Assembly (NCBI GenBank): GCA_017466685.1
Contig: JAFTTS010000103.1
Location: forward strand, 1 to 60,062
DNA: 60,062 nucleotides
Reading direction: 5' to 3'
Origin: Clostridia bacterium
GTDB taxonomy: Bacteria > Bacillota > Clostridia > Oscillospirales > CAG-272
The notes beneath the pieces are model-generated. The model ran no database searches. It saw nothing but the letters and a program-made list of their open reading frames with translations, and was not told the DNA's origin. A program made the translations under genes and the position numbers. Shown piece by piece: positions 27,009 to 36,132 of the stretch. Within the stretch, counting starts at the first letter, position 1, and every line of letters begins with the position of its first letter.

Positions 27009-27111
27009 TTCGCACCTCCATGATAAAGAGAGAGCGGCTCCGCCTCGGGAAATCCCGATTCAGAACCGCTCTGTTTTTATTTTTGCTATTTACTTGTTTC
27101 TTCCGTGACAT
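26995..27111 (-). CDS. Short basic peptide (38 codons) overlapping the DUF6809 start
   Basis: The frame MSRKKQVNSKNKNRAVLNRD and onward is preceded by a near-perfect AAGGAGG at 8 bases and ends 14 bases inside the DUF6809 gene, so ribosomes could be handed over. The middle of the frame forms a GC-rich inverted repeat (GAGCGGTTCTGAATCGGGA and its partner). Could be a real small protein, a leader peptide or only a coupling device. Confidence 0.45.
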   Translation of the reverse strand: MSRKKQVNSKNKNRAVLNRDFPRRSRSLFIMEVRNEHH

Positions 27112-27245
27112 ATGTATGCCTCCTTTTCGTGGTAGCACACACAATATCACAGAAGGTGGAGAAAGTCCAGAGAGAAAAAAATTATACTTCAAACATTTTT
27201 AAGTAATCTCCTATAAGTGATATCTAAAAAATTAAACTTAATTTA

Positions 27246-27818
27246 TTAGTGAATATTCATTATATTGGTAATTGTAGCATTACCATGAAATATGTATTCT
27301 ATATGCGGATTGTCGCTCATTTCACCAGACCAATAGTGATGAGCTCGTTCGGCATATTCAACACTTGAAAATGTATTAGCTTTTAGCCAATAATCATCCC
27401 CACGAAAAAGTACACCATCGAGATCCAGCGTTAATATTGTTCTCTCTAAATTGGAAGCCATTGTTTTCCAATAAGGTAATTGGTCAGCTTCACTTACCCA
27501 CAAGCAAGTTTGTCTGCTCGGTTTGTCCGGATAATACATTTTTCGAACATCTTCAAACACTTGCTCTCGAATATAAAATGCACATTCTGTTGAAATGTTT
27601 TTTAGGTTGTTATAAAGATGCTGAACATTATCTTCGGTAGGTTCAAGATCCGTACACCTATCGAACAATTCAAAAAAAGACATTTTTTCGCCATTTAAGG
27701 CCGTTAGGGGATTATAATCAATACACGCACGCCAGAAAGGATTAAGTTCTTTTCCACATGTTAAGATTTCACCTATTTCCCAATCTAATTTTTTTGAAAT
27801 ATGAAACATCGTTGTCAT
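27246..27818 (-). CDS. DUF2441-like protein, last gene of the cargo operon
   Basis: A 190-aa protein. FHISKKLDWEIGEIL at the N-terminus, REQVFEDVRKMYYPDKPSRQ in the middle and YAERAHHYWSGE near the C-terminus match the pattern of DUF2441 proteins. As I recall, the family has been linked to the ADP-ribosyltransferase-like fold; this is memory, not something the sequence proves. Markedly AT-rich. Fifth and last gene of the operon from 32449, 50 bases after the TerB-like gene. A toxin- or effector-like role is possible. Confidence 0.65.
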   Translation of the reverse strand: MTTMFHISKKLDWEIGEILTCGKELNPFWRACIDYNPLTALNGEKMSFFELFDRCTDLEPTEDNVQHLYNNLKNISTECAFYIREQVFEDVRKMYYPDKPSRQTCLWVSEADQLPYWKTMASNLERTILTLDLDGVLFRGDDYWLKANTFSSVEYAERAHHYWSGEMSDNPHIEYIFHGNATITNIMNIH

Positions 27819-27868
27819 TGCTCTAATTCCTTAATCCTTTCAACAAGTTACAAATATTTCTTTTTGTT

Positions 27869-29092
27869 TTATTCGTCATACTGAGTTAATTGAACAAGCA
27901 ATTTTGCACGTTCCTCAGTGTCATCAACCTTTTCGCACCACATTTCAAGAAGTTCGTATGCCTCACTTGTTATTTTGCAATTTGGCATCATATAATCCAT
28001 AATTTCATACCAGGAACTGAAAGCACGTCTTGCTTCATTGTTATAAGACAACTCCAGTAATTCGTCGGCGATTTGCAATTCGTTATCTATTATTTTTCTT
28101 TGGATTATATCTACTCCTGAATATTGAACAGACCGATTATATAAAAACATAGCATTTTTAATAGTGTTATTTTGAATTACTATCTCATCCATTTCACTTT
28201 TTCCGATGGCACTGCTTCCTCCGTAGAAAATTTTTCCTGTTAGATCAAATGCATCTGATTTTCCCAATTCGACATTGTATTCAGTGATTAAGTAAGTCCA
28301 CATATCTATAGCCAGTTCTTTATCGATTTCAAACATTTTTGAAACTATATCTGCGATACTTTTGCTGTTTTTTGTGAAATCGTTTTTAAGAACATCAAAG
28401 CTTCTTAATAATTTATCTTTTTTACCTTCGCCTTTAGTACCTATAGCAAAAGTTCGGTTATATTTATTGCTTGTCTGCGTCGGCGTTTCTTCTGAATCGA
28501 GATTATCATCATCGTCGTCTTCATCTTGTGGCTGCTCGTCCGTTTTTTCTTTCACCAAATACTCTTCATTGATAACTCCTGAGAGTTTATTATTTCGGGC
28601 ATCCTCCAACATTGATGTGTATTGCTGAACCGCGCATAACTCTTTGGGGTTTATATCGTTATTAAATTCGAGGAAGAAAACACCAATATCCTTGAACAAA
28701 TCAATATACAATCTGCTCGCAGTTCCTTTTTTATCTGTCCCCTGCGCACTCATCTCTTTATCAATCGATAGATATGCTGTCAACAAAAATGGGAGCTTAT
28801 CGGTATAATCATTTCCTTCCAAATTGAGATCAAGTGCAGCTTGTGCTTGTCTTACTCCAATATAACTATTCGGATCATTATAGCAATCCTTAAATAGAAC
28901 AGCTTCACGCTCTGTGGCAATACCTTTTACATTGCCTAAATATGAAACAAATCTCATTAAGTCCATATTAAGTAATTCTTTGAAAGGTTTTACGCCTTGG
29001 TTAGCAAAAAATTGCCCGATTGGAGTTAGATACATAACATCGGCCATCTCATATGCCGCATTTATTAATTGTTTTAATTCGCTATTTCTCAT
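27869..29092 (-). CDS. TerB-like helical protein
   Basis: A 407-aa protein I cannot name precisely. The N-terminal about 140 residues (LTPIGQFFANQGVKPFKELL, then FVSYLGNVKGIATEREAVLF) fit the pattern of TerB-like acidic helical domains found in stress and conflict systems. A very acidic linker (DEDDDDDNLDSEE) near residue 205 separates it from a helical C-terminal half. Start at 29092 is set by AAAGGA. Lies 32 bases after the ATPase gene, so the two products probably act together. Confidence 0.65.
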   Translation of the reverse strand: MRNSELKQLINAAYEMADVMYLTPIGQFFANQGVKPFKELLNMDLMRFVSYLGNVKGIATEREAVLFKDCYNDPNSYIGVRQAQAALDLNLEGNDYTDKLPFLLTAYLSIDKEMSAQGTDKKGTASRLYIDLFKDIGVFFLEFNNDINPKELCAVQQYTSMLEDARNNKLSGVINEEYLVKEKTDEQPQDEDDDDDNLDSEETPTQTSNKYNRTFAIGTKGEGKKDKLLRSFDVLKNDFTKNSKSIADIVSKMFEIDKELAIDMWTYLITEYNVELGKSDAFDLTGKIFYGGSSAIGKSEMDEIVIQNNTIKNAMFLYNRSVQYSGVDIIQRKIIDNELQIADELLELSYNNEARRAFSSWYEIMDYMMPNCKITSEAYELLEMWCEKVDDTEERAKLLVQLTQYDE

Positions 29093-29124
29093 AGTTTTTC
29101 CTTTTCTATGATAATCCAAAATTA

Positions 29125-31152
29125 TCAGTTTTCAAAAATAAACGATTCGCCAGAATATGTATCACAGTACCATTCCCATTGTCTTATCCTCTTTTCAAAC
29201 TTTAACGTTTCAAGAGGATTTTGAATGTATATGGCTTGTGTATTTTGAGCGCTTTGAATAAGCAAGCATAAATAATACTGTTCGCCGTATTGGTGGGCAG
29301 CGGTATATTCGTTATTTGTTATTGAGAAACTGCCATCTTCTGTAATGGATTTAACCTCTATATATCGTTTGCATCCATCGGGGGTAGTGCTCTCAATATC
29401 ATAGCCTACATTTTGCTTGCTAACATCGGTAGCTGTATTACCAAAGTATTTTTCGATATCAATGCATTGCTGCTCTGCAGAACGCCATTTTGCAATATGG
29501 GGTTTAATCTCCTTCTTTATTGTCCTTGCTACCTGCGGTGCATCCTCTGTATAATCTTGTGATAGTTTACTGATGTCTATGGAAGTTTGTTCGCTGAACC
29601 AACCGATTTCAGATTTGCTTATGTTGTTACTTATCTCGTCCATTACATCTTCGGCAATACACGCACCACCACTTGCTACCTCAACTAACGATTTAATTCC
29701 TTCATCGGTAGAAACCTTGATTTTCTCAAGTTTGCTTTTCTTTCCGGGCGTAGTCTGTGAAAATTTTTCGCCCTTGATTATCTTTGATAAAATCTTGCCC
29801 TGCATTTCAGCGTGCATCTTACCAACTAAGGTTTCTTCTGTCATCATCTCTACAAGATCAGCATTGGTAAACTGTTGAACAGAATATGATTGGATAAATT
29901 TATCGATATTCTTATATCTCTCATAAAGACTGCTTGATAGCGATTGACGCCCGATATACGTTGACTCGGTTCTCAGAAAATGTTTTTCTGATTCATCAAG
30001 CCAATCGGGAAGCAACTTATATTCATCTATTTTAATTGTTTTTCCGCTTTGCAATTTGAGGACAACACCAGATAGGTGAAGCTTTATTTGCTGTTTCAAA
30101 TAACTGTTACATTTTGAAAAGCCGCTATTACTACACAGAATTGAAAAGAATTCACTGAAATCCACGTCATTGTTATCTTCAAAAACGGAATTTACAATAT
30201 GCAATATATTCTCAGCTATGTCGGCAAGCGCCATTTCCGTCTTTGAATCAACAGTAATATGTTTTCTTGACGGATCTGTTGTAAAATCAGCGTTGATTTT
30301 TACGGGGAACAACACTTTATCATAAGTCGGCAAATAACTGTGATAAACTTGTTCATTTTCATTACAAGCAACTATTCTTTTATTGATGATGTCATACTTA
30401 AATCCCAACGAAGTGTTTTTGTGAGATACAACATACCAAGCGTCATTTGACTCTTCCAAAAATTTTACTAAACATCCACCTTTGCTTGACTCTCTCGACA
30501 AAGAAATGCTTTTTGAAAAAGTTCCCATTTTTATGCTGCATTCTTCAACATTATTCAAGAAAATAAACATTCCGTTATCTACTTGGTCAAGCTCTTCAAT
30601 AAATTCTTTGATTTTGGCATTTTTGAATACAAAAATGGTTTTATATCCTTGTTGCTCCAATTCTTGCAGTTTAATTAAAATACTGTTATCGATAGCTTCA
30701 ACCAACAGCGGGACACGAATCATCGGGATATTTCCTTCGGGGATACATAATTTTTGCGAGCAGATTTTTTTACTAAATGTAAAGCAAGCTTTATCACTAT
30801 ATATCAATATTTCATCTGTCAAATATGTGGTGCTTTTGAAACCAACACCTCTATAGCCGATTGTTTCTCCTCGTTTTTTATTGCTATTGCCCGAACGGCA
30901 TATTGCCATAACATCATTTTCATCAAACGGACGTCCGTTGTTTGCGAAAATAATGTTACCATTCAACTCGGTAATAAAGATTTTGGTAGAGCTGCAGTCA
31001 TCGGCATTCTGCAATAGTTCAATGAAAACTCGTCCGCTATAACTTTCTGCCATATACTTTTCCATTTTCGCCATATCAGCTAAAAGCGCCGGCGACGCTA
31101 CTGCCTCACTAATGAAAGCATCACTTATTTTCTTTATTAAATCACATAACAT
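29125..31152 (-). CDS. Hsp90/sacsin-type ATPase fused to DUF3883 nuclease-like domain
   Basis: A 675-aa protein. The N-terminal GHKL ATPase domain is clear: N-box ELLQNADD (Glu45, Asn49, Asp52), G1 region NNGRPF (71-76), and glycine-rich lid GYRGVGFKS (99-107), as in sacsin and MORC-type ATPases. The C-terminal DUF3883-like domain has GYDIE (583-587) and IEVKS (598-602), that is Asp585, Glu599 and Lys601, a PD-(D/E)XK nuclease pattern. Such fusions are typical of biological conflict systems. Start at 31152 is set by GAGGT. The likely core enzyme of the operon; target unknown. Confidence 0.85.
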   Translation of the reverse strand: MLCDLIKKISDAFISEAVASPALLADMAKMEKYMAESYSGRVFIELLQNADDCSSTKIFITELNGNIIFANNGRPFDENDVMAICRSGNSNKKRGETIGYRGVGFKSTTYLTDEILIYSDKACFTFSKKICSQKLCIPEGNIPMIRVPLLVEAIDNSILIKLQELEQQGYKTIFVFKNAKIKEFIEELDQVDNGMFIFLNNVEECSIKMGTFSKSISLSRESSKGGCLVKFLEESNDAWYVVSHKNTSLGFKYDIINKRIVACNENEQVYHSYLPTYDKVLFPVKINADFTTDPSRKHITVDSKTEMALADIAENILHIVNSVFEDNNDVDFSEFFSILCSNSGFSKCNSYLKQQIKLHLSGVVLKLQSGKTIKIDEYKLLPDWLDESEKHFLRTESTYIGRQSLSSSLYERYKNIDKFIQSYSVQQFTNADLVEMMTEETLVGKMHAEMQGKILSKIIKGEKFSQTTPGKKSKLEKIKVSTDEGIKSLVEVASGGACIAEDVMDEISNNISKSEIGWFSEQTSIDISKLSQDYTEDAPQVARTIKKEIKPHIAKWRSAEQQCIDIEKYFGNTATDVSKQNVGYDIESTTPDGCKRYIEVKSITEDGSFSITNNEYTAAHQYGEQYYLCLLIQSAQNTQAIYIQNPLETLKFEKRIRQWEWYCDTYSGESFIFEN

Positions 31153-31249
31153 TTTGATTACCTCTATTTTACACTTTAATAGATATAATATCACTTTCAA
31201 TTAATGGTTTTTGTATAAGAGAACTTGCAGAATATCCTTCTTGTATTCT

Positions 31250-32182
31250 TCAATAACAAAGCGTAAATTCTACTTCATTATATGTTTTTAAATGTTCAGG
31301 AAGCTTTTTATCAAATACAAAAGAGATTTCCGTACTTACTTTTTTCTTTCCCGATAGAGCTGTAGGCATTGATTCTTCTTGATTCAAAAAGCCTCCTACA
31401 GAAATATTCTTAAAATACATACAAAGCCTATCATCATATTTGTTTTCAAACAAAAAAGTACCTGCTCTTGCTCTTCCAGCTAAGTAGTCATGATATTCCC
31501 ATTTAATAAACGAAACCTTAATGTAATCATCCTCATAAATAATATTATCTCTTGAAAAATCTTTCTTTGATGTACCTGTTGATTTATTTGCTATATCAGT
31601 CTTGTTCAATAATTTTATTACGGGTTTTATTTCATTTATATCACAAGGAAAAGCATAACCGAAACATTTACCAACAGCAATTACAGTTCCTATTTCATGA
31701 ACATTATTGCGTTCAGATGGAATAAGAACTCTATCTCCGAGGTTTAATGATAAACTCTCTGAAAGATAGTAGGACTGTTTATTAGATGACCTAACAAAAA
31801 CCTTACAATAGCTGTACACAGTGGAGTTATCACTATTTATATTTGGTTGCTTTTCTGATTTTGCTGTTTCTGTTCGTCTAATTGTTGGTATATGGGCTTC
31901 TTCAAGTGCTTCTAAATATTCTTCTTCGGTTTCATAATCTTCTGGATCTATGTTATAGTCAAAATTATAAGCATGGTTTTCTCTCCAAGAATATTTTACC
32001 ACCTCATCAGACTCCAAAGAATCCTCTTTGGATGTAAAGATGCTTCGATATATATCAAGATCCTCATCTGCATCCATATCATCAAAATCACTCAAATCAT
32101 CAACACTTTCGGAAGATTTATTAACTCCGCTACTAAGAATCATATCCATATAACTATCAAAAGGATTTTTTCTATCGCTCAT
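31250..32182 (-). CDS. Unknown cargo protein with acidic N-terminus and beta-rich domains
   Basis: A 310-aa protein. The N-terminal 90 residues are strongly acidic and include DPEDYETEEEYLEALEEAHI, a segment also seen in other Firmicutes proteins of unknown function. The middle has a small beta-barrel-like pattern (YYLSESLSLNLGDRVLIPSE, then IGTVIAVG). The C-terminal 110 residues are beta-rich. No signal peptide. AAAGGAG ribosome site. Second gene of the operon, 81 bases after the HTH gene and 97 before the ATPase gene. Could be an adaptor or sensor; no function is known to me. Confidence 0.7.
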   Translation of the reverse strand: MSDRKNPFDSYMDMILSSGVNKSSESVDDLSDFDDMDADEDLDIYRSIFTSKEDSLESDEVVKYSWRENHAYNFDYNIDPEDYETEEEYLEALEEAHIPTIRRTETAKSEKQPNINSDNSTVYSYCKVFVRSSNKQSYYLSESLSLNLGDRVLIPSERNNVHEIGTVIAVGKCFGYAFPCDINEIKPVIKLLNKTDIANKSTGTSKKDFSRDNIIYEDDYIKVSFIKWEYHDYLAGRARAGTFLFENKYDDRLCMYFKNISVGGFLNQEESMPTALSGKKKVSTEISFVFDKKLPEHLKTYNEVEFTLCY

Positions 32183-32263
32183 GGTCGGTTCTCCTTTCTA
32201 ATATATCCGTGCCATTTTACCATAATAAGTATGCTGAAAAACGGACTATACATAAAACCAAGA

Positions 32264-32449
32264 TTATTTTTCAGCTGCGCTACCGGCTTTGACCCACTCA
32301 TCTACTTCGTCAACTTTGAATTTCCACTGTCGGCCCATTTTATGAGCAGGCATATTTTTTGTCTCGATCCACTTAAAAACAGTATCTCTGCTTACACCAA
32401 GATACTCACAAATTTCTTTGAGGGAATACCATCTGTTCGTTAGTTCCAC
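32264..32449 (-). CDS. Excisionase/AlpA-type helix-turn-helix protein
   Basis: A 61-aa MerR/excisionase-like DNA-binding protein: YSLKEICEYLGVSRDTVFKW, then a lysine-rich wing (AHKMGRQWKFKVDEVDEW). It starts with GTG (32447-32449) preceded by GAGAGG. First gene of the five-gene cargo operon. Such proteins act as element excisionases or as small regulators at the head of defence operons; the position allows either. Confidence 0.85.
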   Translation of the reverse strand: MELTNRWYSLKEICEYLGVSRDTVFKWIETKNMPAHKMGRQWKFKVDEVDEWVKAGSAAEK

Positions 32450-32484
32450 GTTTCTAACCTCTCATTCTTGAAGTTGTTGGATAT

Positions 32485-32513
32485 ATTATATCATATTTAA
32501 TAAGATTTTTCAA
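32485..32513 (-). promoter_or_regulatory. Promoter of the five-gene cargo operon
   Basis: Minus strand: TTGAAA, exactly 17 bases, TATAAT, about 35 bases before the GTG start of the HTH gene. Nearly the same sequence as the promoter at 25990-26018. Nothing else was recognised in 32514-32613. Confidence 0.75.
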
Positions 32514-32613
32514 TGGGCGAAAGTATAACAAAGTCGATATAAATCGAAAATAATTGTAAATTAACAAATTTGCATTATCTGATTTTTCTGATTGATATCT
32601 TTAACAAAACGAA

Positions 32614-32657
32614 AAAGCCATAGTACAGAACTCAAGTGAATTCTATACTATGGCTTT
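32614..32657 (-). terminator. Terminator downstream of tRNA-Asp/tRNA-Thr
   Basis: Arms AAAGCCATAGTA/TACTATGGCTTT with an extra GAA/TTC inner pairing; on the minus strand it is followed by TTCGTTTTG. It would end the tRNA transcript coming from 32892 and may mark host DNA next to the element. Confidence 0.7.
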
Positions 32658-32695
32658 CTTCGCACTCGTCAATCGGCTTATTTCATAGGATATTC

Positions 32696-32718
32696 AAAAC
32701 ATCCTTATGAGAAGTAGC
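32696..32718 (-). repeat. 23-bp motif, right copy
   Basis: Exact inverted copy of 19172-19194, lying 17 bases beyond the CCA end of tRNA-Thr. Read on the minus strand toward the element it is GCTACTTCTCATAAGGATGT plus TTT. Confidence 0.6.
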
Positions 32719-32735
32719 CTTTACGACGTGCCTTT

Positions 32736-32811
<76 letters not shown>

Positions 32812-32815
32812 GTGA

Positions 32816-32892
32816 TGGCGACCGAGATGGGGTTCGAACCCACGACCTCTAGCGTGACAGGCTAGCGTTCTAACCAGCTGAACTACCCGGCC
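32816..32892 (-). tRNA. tRNA-Asp(GTC)
   Basis: A 77-base cloverleaf with acceptor GGCCGGG paired to CTCGGTC, anticodon loop CTGTCAC (anticodon GTC) on a CTAGC/GCTAG stem, GGTTCGAACC T-arm and encoded CCA. Confidence 0.96.
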
Positions 32893-32911
32893 ATGTCTCA
32901 TCACAACCAAT

Positions 32912-32940
32912 ATTATAACATAACCGAATCGGTTTGTCAA
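32912..32940 (-). promoter_or_regulatory. Promoter of tRNA-Asp/tRNA-Thr
   Basis: Minus strand TTGACA, 17 bases, TATAAT, 20 bases before the tRNA-Asp gene; consensus boxes. Confidence 0.8.
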
Positions 32941-33043
32941 TAGCTTTTTTCAAAAAAACCAAAAAAATTAATGCAAATAAATTTCCAAAGTAAGCCCTGC
33001 TGTTAATGGGTGCAAAACTTACTTTGGAATAACTGTTTTATTT

Positions 33044-35155
33044 TCAGAAAAGCTCGACGGTTATCTTGTTTTCCGTATAACTGTCGTGACCGATGAAGAT
33101 CTCAAACTCGCCTTCTTCGACGATGTATTCACCATGTGGTGTGAAATATCCCAGATCCTTGTCTGTGAGTTCAAAGTGGACTGTTACTGCTTTTCCGATT
33201 TCGATAAGTAATTTTTCTGTACCTTTAAGCTCCTTGAGCGGTCTTGTGTACGATGCCTTCAAGTCGCGGATATAAAGCTGTACGACCTCTTTTGCATCGC
33301 GATTTCCGGTGTTTGAAACGGTTACCGATGCCTTTATGCCGTTTTTCAGCTCGTCAAGCGTGAATTTCTCTTTACTTACGGTCATATCCGAATATTCAAA
33401 TTCGGTATAGCTGAGTCCGTAACCGAACGGGTAAAGCGGTGTTGAAAGGCAATCTTCATAGTTCGTCCACTGCAGGTCGTCGCTGTAATAGCCGTTACAA
33501 AGACGTCCCGAGGGAGGACAGTTATAGAAGATCGGAATCTGTCCCGTAACGCGAGGGAATGTGATGGGCAGTCTGCCGCTCGGACATACGTCGCCGAACA
33601 GTACGTCAGCCGCTGCAAGTCCCGTTTGTGTGCCGCCGTGCCATACGTAAACGATCGCGTCAACCTCTTCCTCGATCTCGCTCAGTGCAAGAGGTCTGCC
33701 GGCACTTATAACGGCTATTATCTTTTTACCAAGACGCTTCAGTGTATGTATTTCTTCTGCCTGCGCTTTTGAGATGGAGATATCTGTTACGGAATGAGCC
33801 TCGCCTGTTATATCGAACGCTTCGCCGAGAACCGCAACAACGGTGTCATAATTTTTCAGGTCATACTGTCTGAGTGCTGTAAACTCGGTGGCATTCGGTG
33901 CAACAGCTTTTATTGCATCGCCTATGGTTGTTACATAGTCAAGATCGAAGTCCAGTGTCCAGCATCCGAGCAGGTCTCGCTTTGTATGCAGGAACGGACC
34001 TGTCAGTGCGATTTTCGCTTCTTTGTCAAGCGGCAGGATGTTGTCCTTGTTTTTGAGGAGCACAACCGATTCGCCTGCAAGCTTTCTTGAGGTTTCGAGG
34101 TGTTTATTGAGATCGAATGTGCTATGCTGTGAATACGGGTTCTCAAAAAGACCGAGCTTAAGTTTTGTTTCGATTATTCTGAGTGCCGCTGTGTCAACGG
34201 TTTCAACTGTGACCTTGCCTTCATCGATAAGCTCCCTTAAATTCGGGAAGCAAAGTCTGTTCATTTCCATATCAAGACCTGCGTTCAGTGCGAGTCCTGC
34301 CGCATCCTTATAATCCTTGGCGACACCTTGACGTGTAAGCTGATGTACTGCGCCTGCGTCACTTACGACGAAGCCGTCAAAGCCGAGCTCACCACGCAGG
34401 ATATCGGTGAGGTAATATTTACTCGAGGTCGTCGGCTGACCGTTTATTTCATTAAAAGAGTTCATAACGGTGAGTACATTCGCATCTGCCGCACTCTTGA
34501 AGGCTTTGGTGTAATAGTTTCGCAGGGAATAGTCACTGATCTCCGCTCTGTGATAATCTCTGCCGCCCTCGGATGCACCGTAACCGATATAATGCTTTGC
34601 ACACGCTGCCATTTTATACGGCATTTCCGTGCCCTGGAAGCCCTCGACGACCGCTTTTGCCACCTTTGTTCCGACGTAAGGATCTTCGCCCGGACATTCG
34701 ATAACACGTCCCCATCTCGGATCACGTGCCATATCGAGCATCGGTGCGAATGTCCAGTTGATACCGTCGCACATAGCTTCCTCACCCGTTTCAGCGTATG
34801 CTTCCTTGATGAGGTCAAAGTTAAACGATGCACTCATAGCAAGCGGAATCGGGTTTACGACCTTGTGACCGTGAATAACGTCTCTTCCGAAAAGAAGCGG
34901 GATTTTTGAGGGACTTTCCTCAACTGCGATTCTCTGAAGCTCTGCAATTTCCTTGTGAAGCTCTGTGTCGTCTCCGTCACCGGGAACGATCGAGCCTGCA
35001 ATTATAACGGAACCTCCGTCACCGGCTCTTACTGCTTTTTTCAACTCATCTATACCATTATCATACATACCGATATAGAGCATATTGAGCTGTCCGAGCT
35101 TTTCTTCGAGTGTCATACCTGCAAGAATTTCTCTTGCTCTTTCCTTTATATTCAT
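33044..35155 (-). CDS. bglX: GH3 family beta-glucosidase
   Basis: A 703-aa exo-acting glycosidase cleaving terminal beta-linked glucose (or xylose) units. Domains in order: GH3 N-terminal TIM barrel with nucleophile region GFDGFVVSDAG, alpha/beta C-terminal domain (ESVVLLKNKDNILPLD onward), and a fibronectin-III-like tail (VTVSNTGNRDAKEVVQLYIRD). No signal peptide, so it should act on imported oligosaccharides. The start at 35155 is fixed by AGGAGG; the frame extends further but lacks a site. Own promoter upstream, monocistronic. Confidence 0.93.
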   Translation of the reverse strand: MNIKERAREILAGMTLEEKLGQLNMLYIGMYDNGIDELKKAVRAGDGGSVIIAGSIVPGDGDDTELHKEIAELQRIAVEESPSKIPLLFGRDVIHGHKVVNPIPLAMSASFNFDLIKEAYAETGEEAMCDGINWTFAPMLDMARDPRWGRVIECPGEDPYVGTKVAKAVVEGFQGTEMPYKMAACAKHYIGYGASEGGRDYHRAEISDYSLRNYYTKAFKSAADANVLTVMNSFNEINGQPTTSSKYYLTDILRGELGFDGFVVSDAGAVHQLTRQGVAKDYKDAAGLALNAGLDMEMNRLCFPNLRELIDEGKVTVETVDTAALRIIETKLKLGLFENPYSQHSTFDLNKHLETSRKLAGESVVLLKNKDNILPLDKEAKIALTGPFLHTKRDLLGCWTLDFDLDYVTTIGDAIKAVAPNATEFTALRQYDLKNYDTVVAVLGEAFDITGEAHSVTDISISKAQAEEIHTLKRLGKKIIAVISAGRPLALSEIEEEVDAIVYVWHGGTQTGLAAADVLFGDVCPSGRLPITFPRVTGQIPIFYNCPPSGRLCNGYYSDDLQWTNYEDCLSTPLYPFGYGLSYTEFEYSDMTVSKEKFTLDELKNGIKASVTVSNTGNRDAKEVVQLYIRDLKASYTRPLKELKGTEKLLIEIGKAVTVHFELTDKDLGYFTPHGEYIVEEGEFEIFIGHDSYTENKITVELF

Positions 35156-35198
35156 GATGTTATTTCCTCCTGAAAAGGGTACTTTAATTGTTTGAATA

Positions 35199-35227
35199 AT
35201 TTTATCATGGTATGACCGTTTCGTCAA
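35199..35227 (-). promoter_or_regulatory. Promoter of the GH3 beta-glucosidase gene
   Basis: Minus strand TTGACG, 17 bases, TAAAAT, 43 bases before the start codon. Confidence 0.65.
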
Positions 35228-35284
35228 CAGTTTAGGCTTAAGTTGTCCGAAATGAGCACTTTTTGCCGTGTTTAGTGCTGTATA

Positions 35285-35313
35285 TTGACATTTGCAATGG
35301 GAAAGTGTATAAT
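35285..35313 (+). promoter_or_regulatory. Promoter of tcdA
   Basis: TTGACA, 17 bases, TATAAT, 33 bases before the start; consensus boxes. Confidence 0.8.
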
Positions 35314-35346
35314 ATAATAAATTAATGAAAATCACGAGGTGTTATT

Positions 35347-36069
35347 ATGACACAGGATTGGTTACACCGCGAGAGGATGCTTCTCGGCGACGAGGCGGTC
35401 TCACGGCTTGAAAATAAAACGGTACTTTTATTCGGTGTTGGCGGCGTTGGAAGCTATGCGCTTGAGGCGATCGTCCGCGCAGGCATCGGCGGTGTTGCGC
35501 TTGTTGACAATGACACTGTATCGATGACAAACATCAACCGTCAACTCATTGCGGACACGACGACGGTCGGACGGCTTAAAACCGAGGTTGCCGCAGAGCG
35601 TGTACGTGCGATAAATCCGGGTATTAGCGTGACACGTTACGATGTTTTTGCGGATGGCGATAATATTCCGTCCATCATAGACGAGGTGAGTCCCGATTAT
35701 ATCATTGACGCGATCGACACGGTAAGCTCCAAGCTTGCGATAATATCCGCTGCTAAGGAACGTGGAATACCCGTTATATCGTCAATGGGCACAGGCTCAA
35801 AGCTCGATCCGACGAGGTTTCGTATTGTGGACATCACGAAAACGCACACGTGTCCGCTTGCAAAGGTGATGCGACTCAAGCTGCGTGAGATGGGAATTGC
35901 ACACTGCGAGGTGTTATTCTCCGATGAGCTGCCGATAAAGGCGTCATGTGCAAGTGAGCTCGAGGGACAGACCACACGTCACATTCCCGGTTCGATCTCG
36001 TTTGTTCCGTCTGCGGCAGGGTTGATCATTGGTGGTCACGTGGTGAAAAAGCTTGCGGGAATCGAATAA
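35347..36069 (+). CDS. tcdA: tRNA threonylcarbamoyladenosine dehydratase
   Basis: A 240-aa E1-like/ThiF-fold ATP-dependent enzyme that cyclises t6A37 in ANN-decoding tRNAs to ct6A. The nucleotide motif FGVGGVGS (about residues 29-36), VALVDNDTVSMTNINRQ, and the VMRLKLREMGI region are typical of TcdA/CsdL. Length is close to the usual 240-270 aa. Monocistronic with promoter and terminator. Confidence 0.9.
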   Translation: MTQDWLHRERMLLGDEAVSRLENKTVLLFGVGGVGSYALEAIVRAGIGGVALVDNDTVSMTNINRQLIADTTTVGRLKTEVAAERVRAINPGISVTRYDVFADGDNIPSIIDEVSPDYIIDAIDTVSSKLAIISAAKERGIPVISSMGTGSKLDPTRFRIVDITKTHTCPLAKVMRLKLREMGIAHCEVLFSDELPIKASCASELEGQTTRHIPGSISFVPSAAGLIIGGHVVKKLAGIE

Positions 36070-36072
36070 AAA

Positions 36073-36110
36073 TAGAGCTATCTCGATGGTGTTTGAGATA
36101 GCTTGTTTTA
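36073..36110 (+). terminator. Terminator of tcdA
   Basis: Arms AGCTATCTC/GAGATAGCT followed by TGTTTTATG. Confidence 0.75.
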
Positions 36111-36132
36111 TGTTTGTGCGGTAAATTATAGT

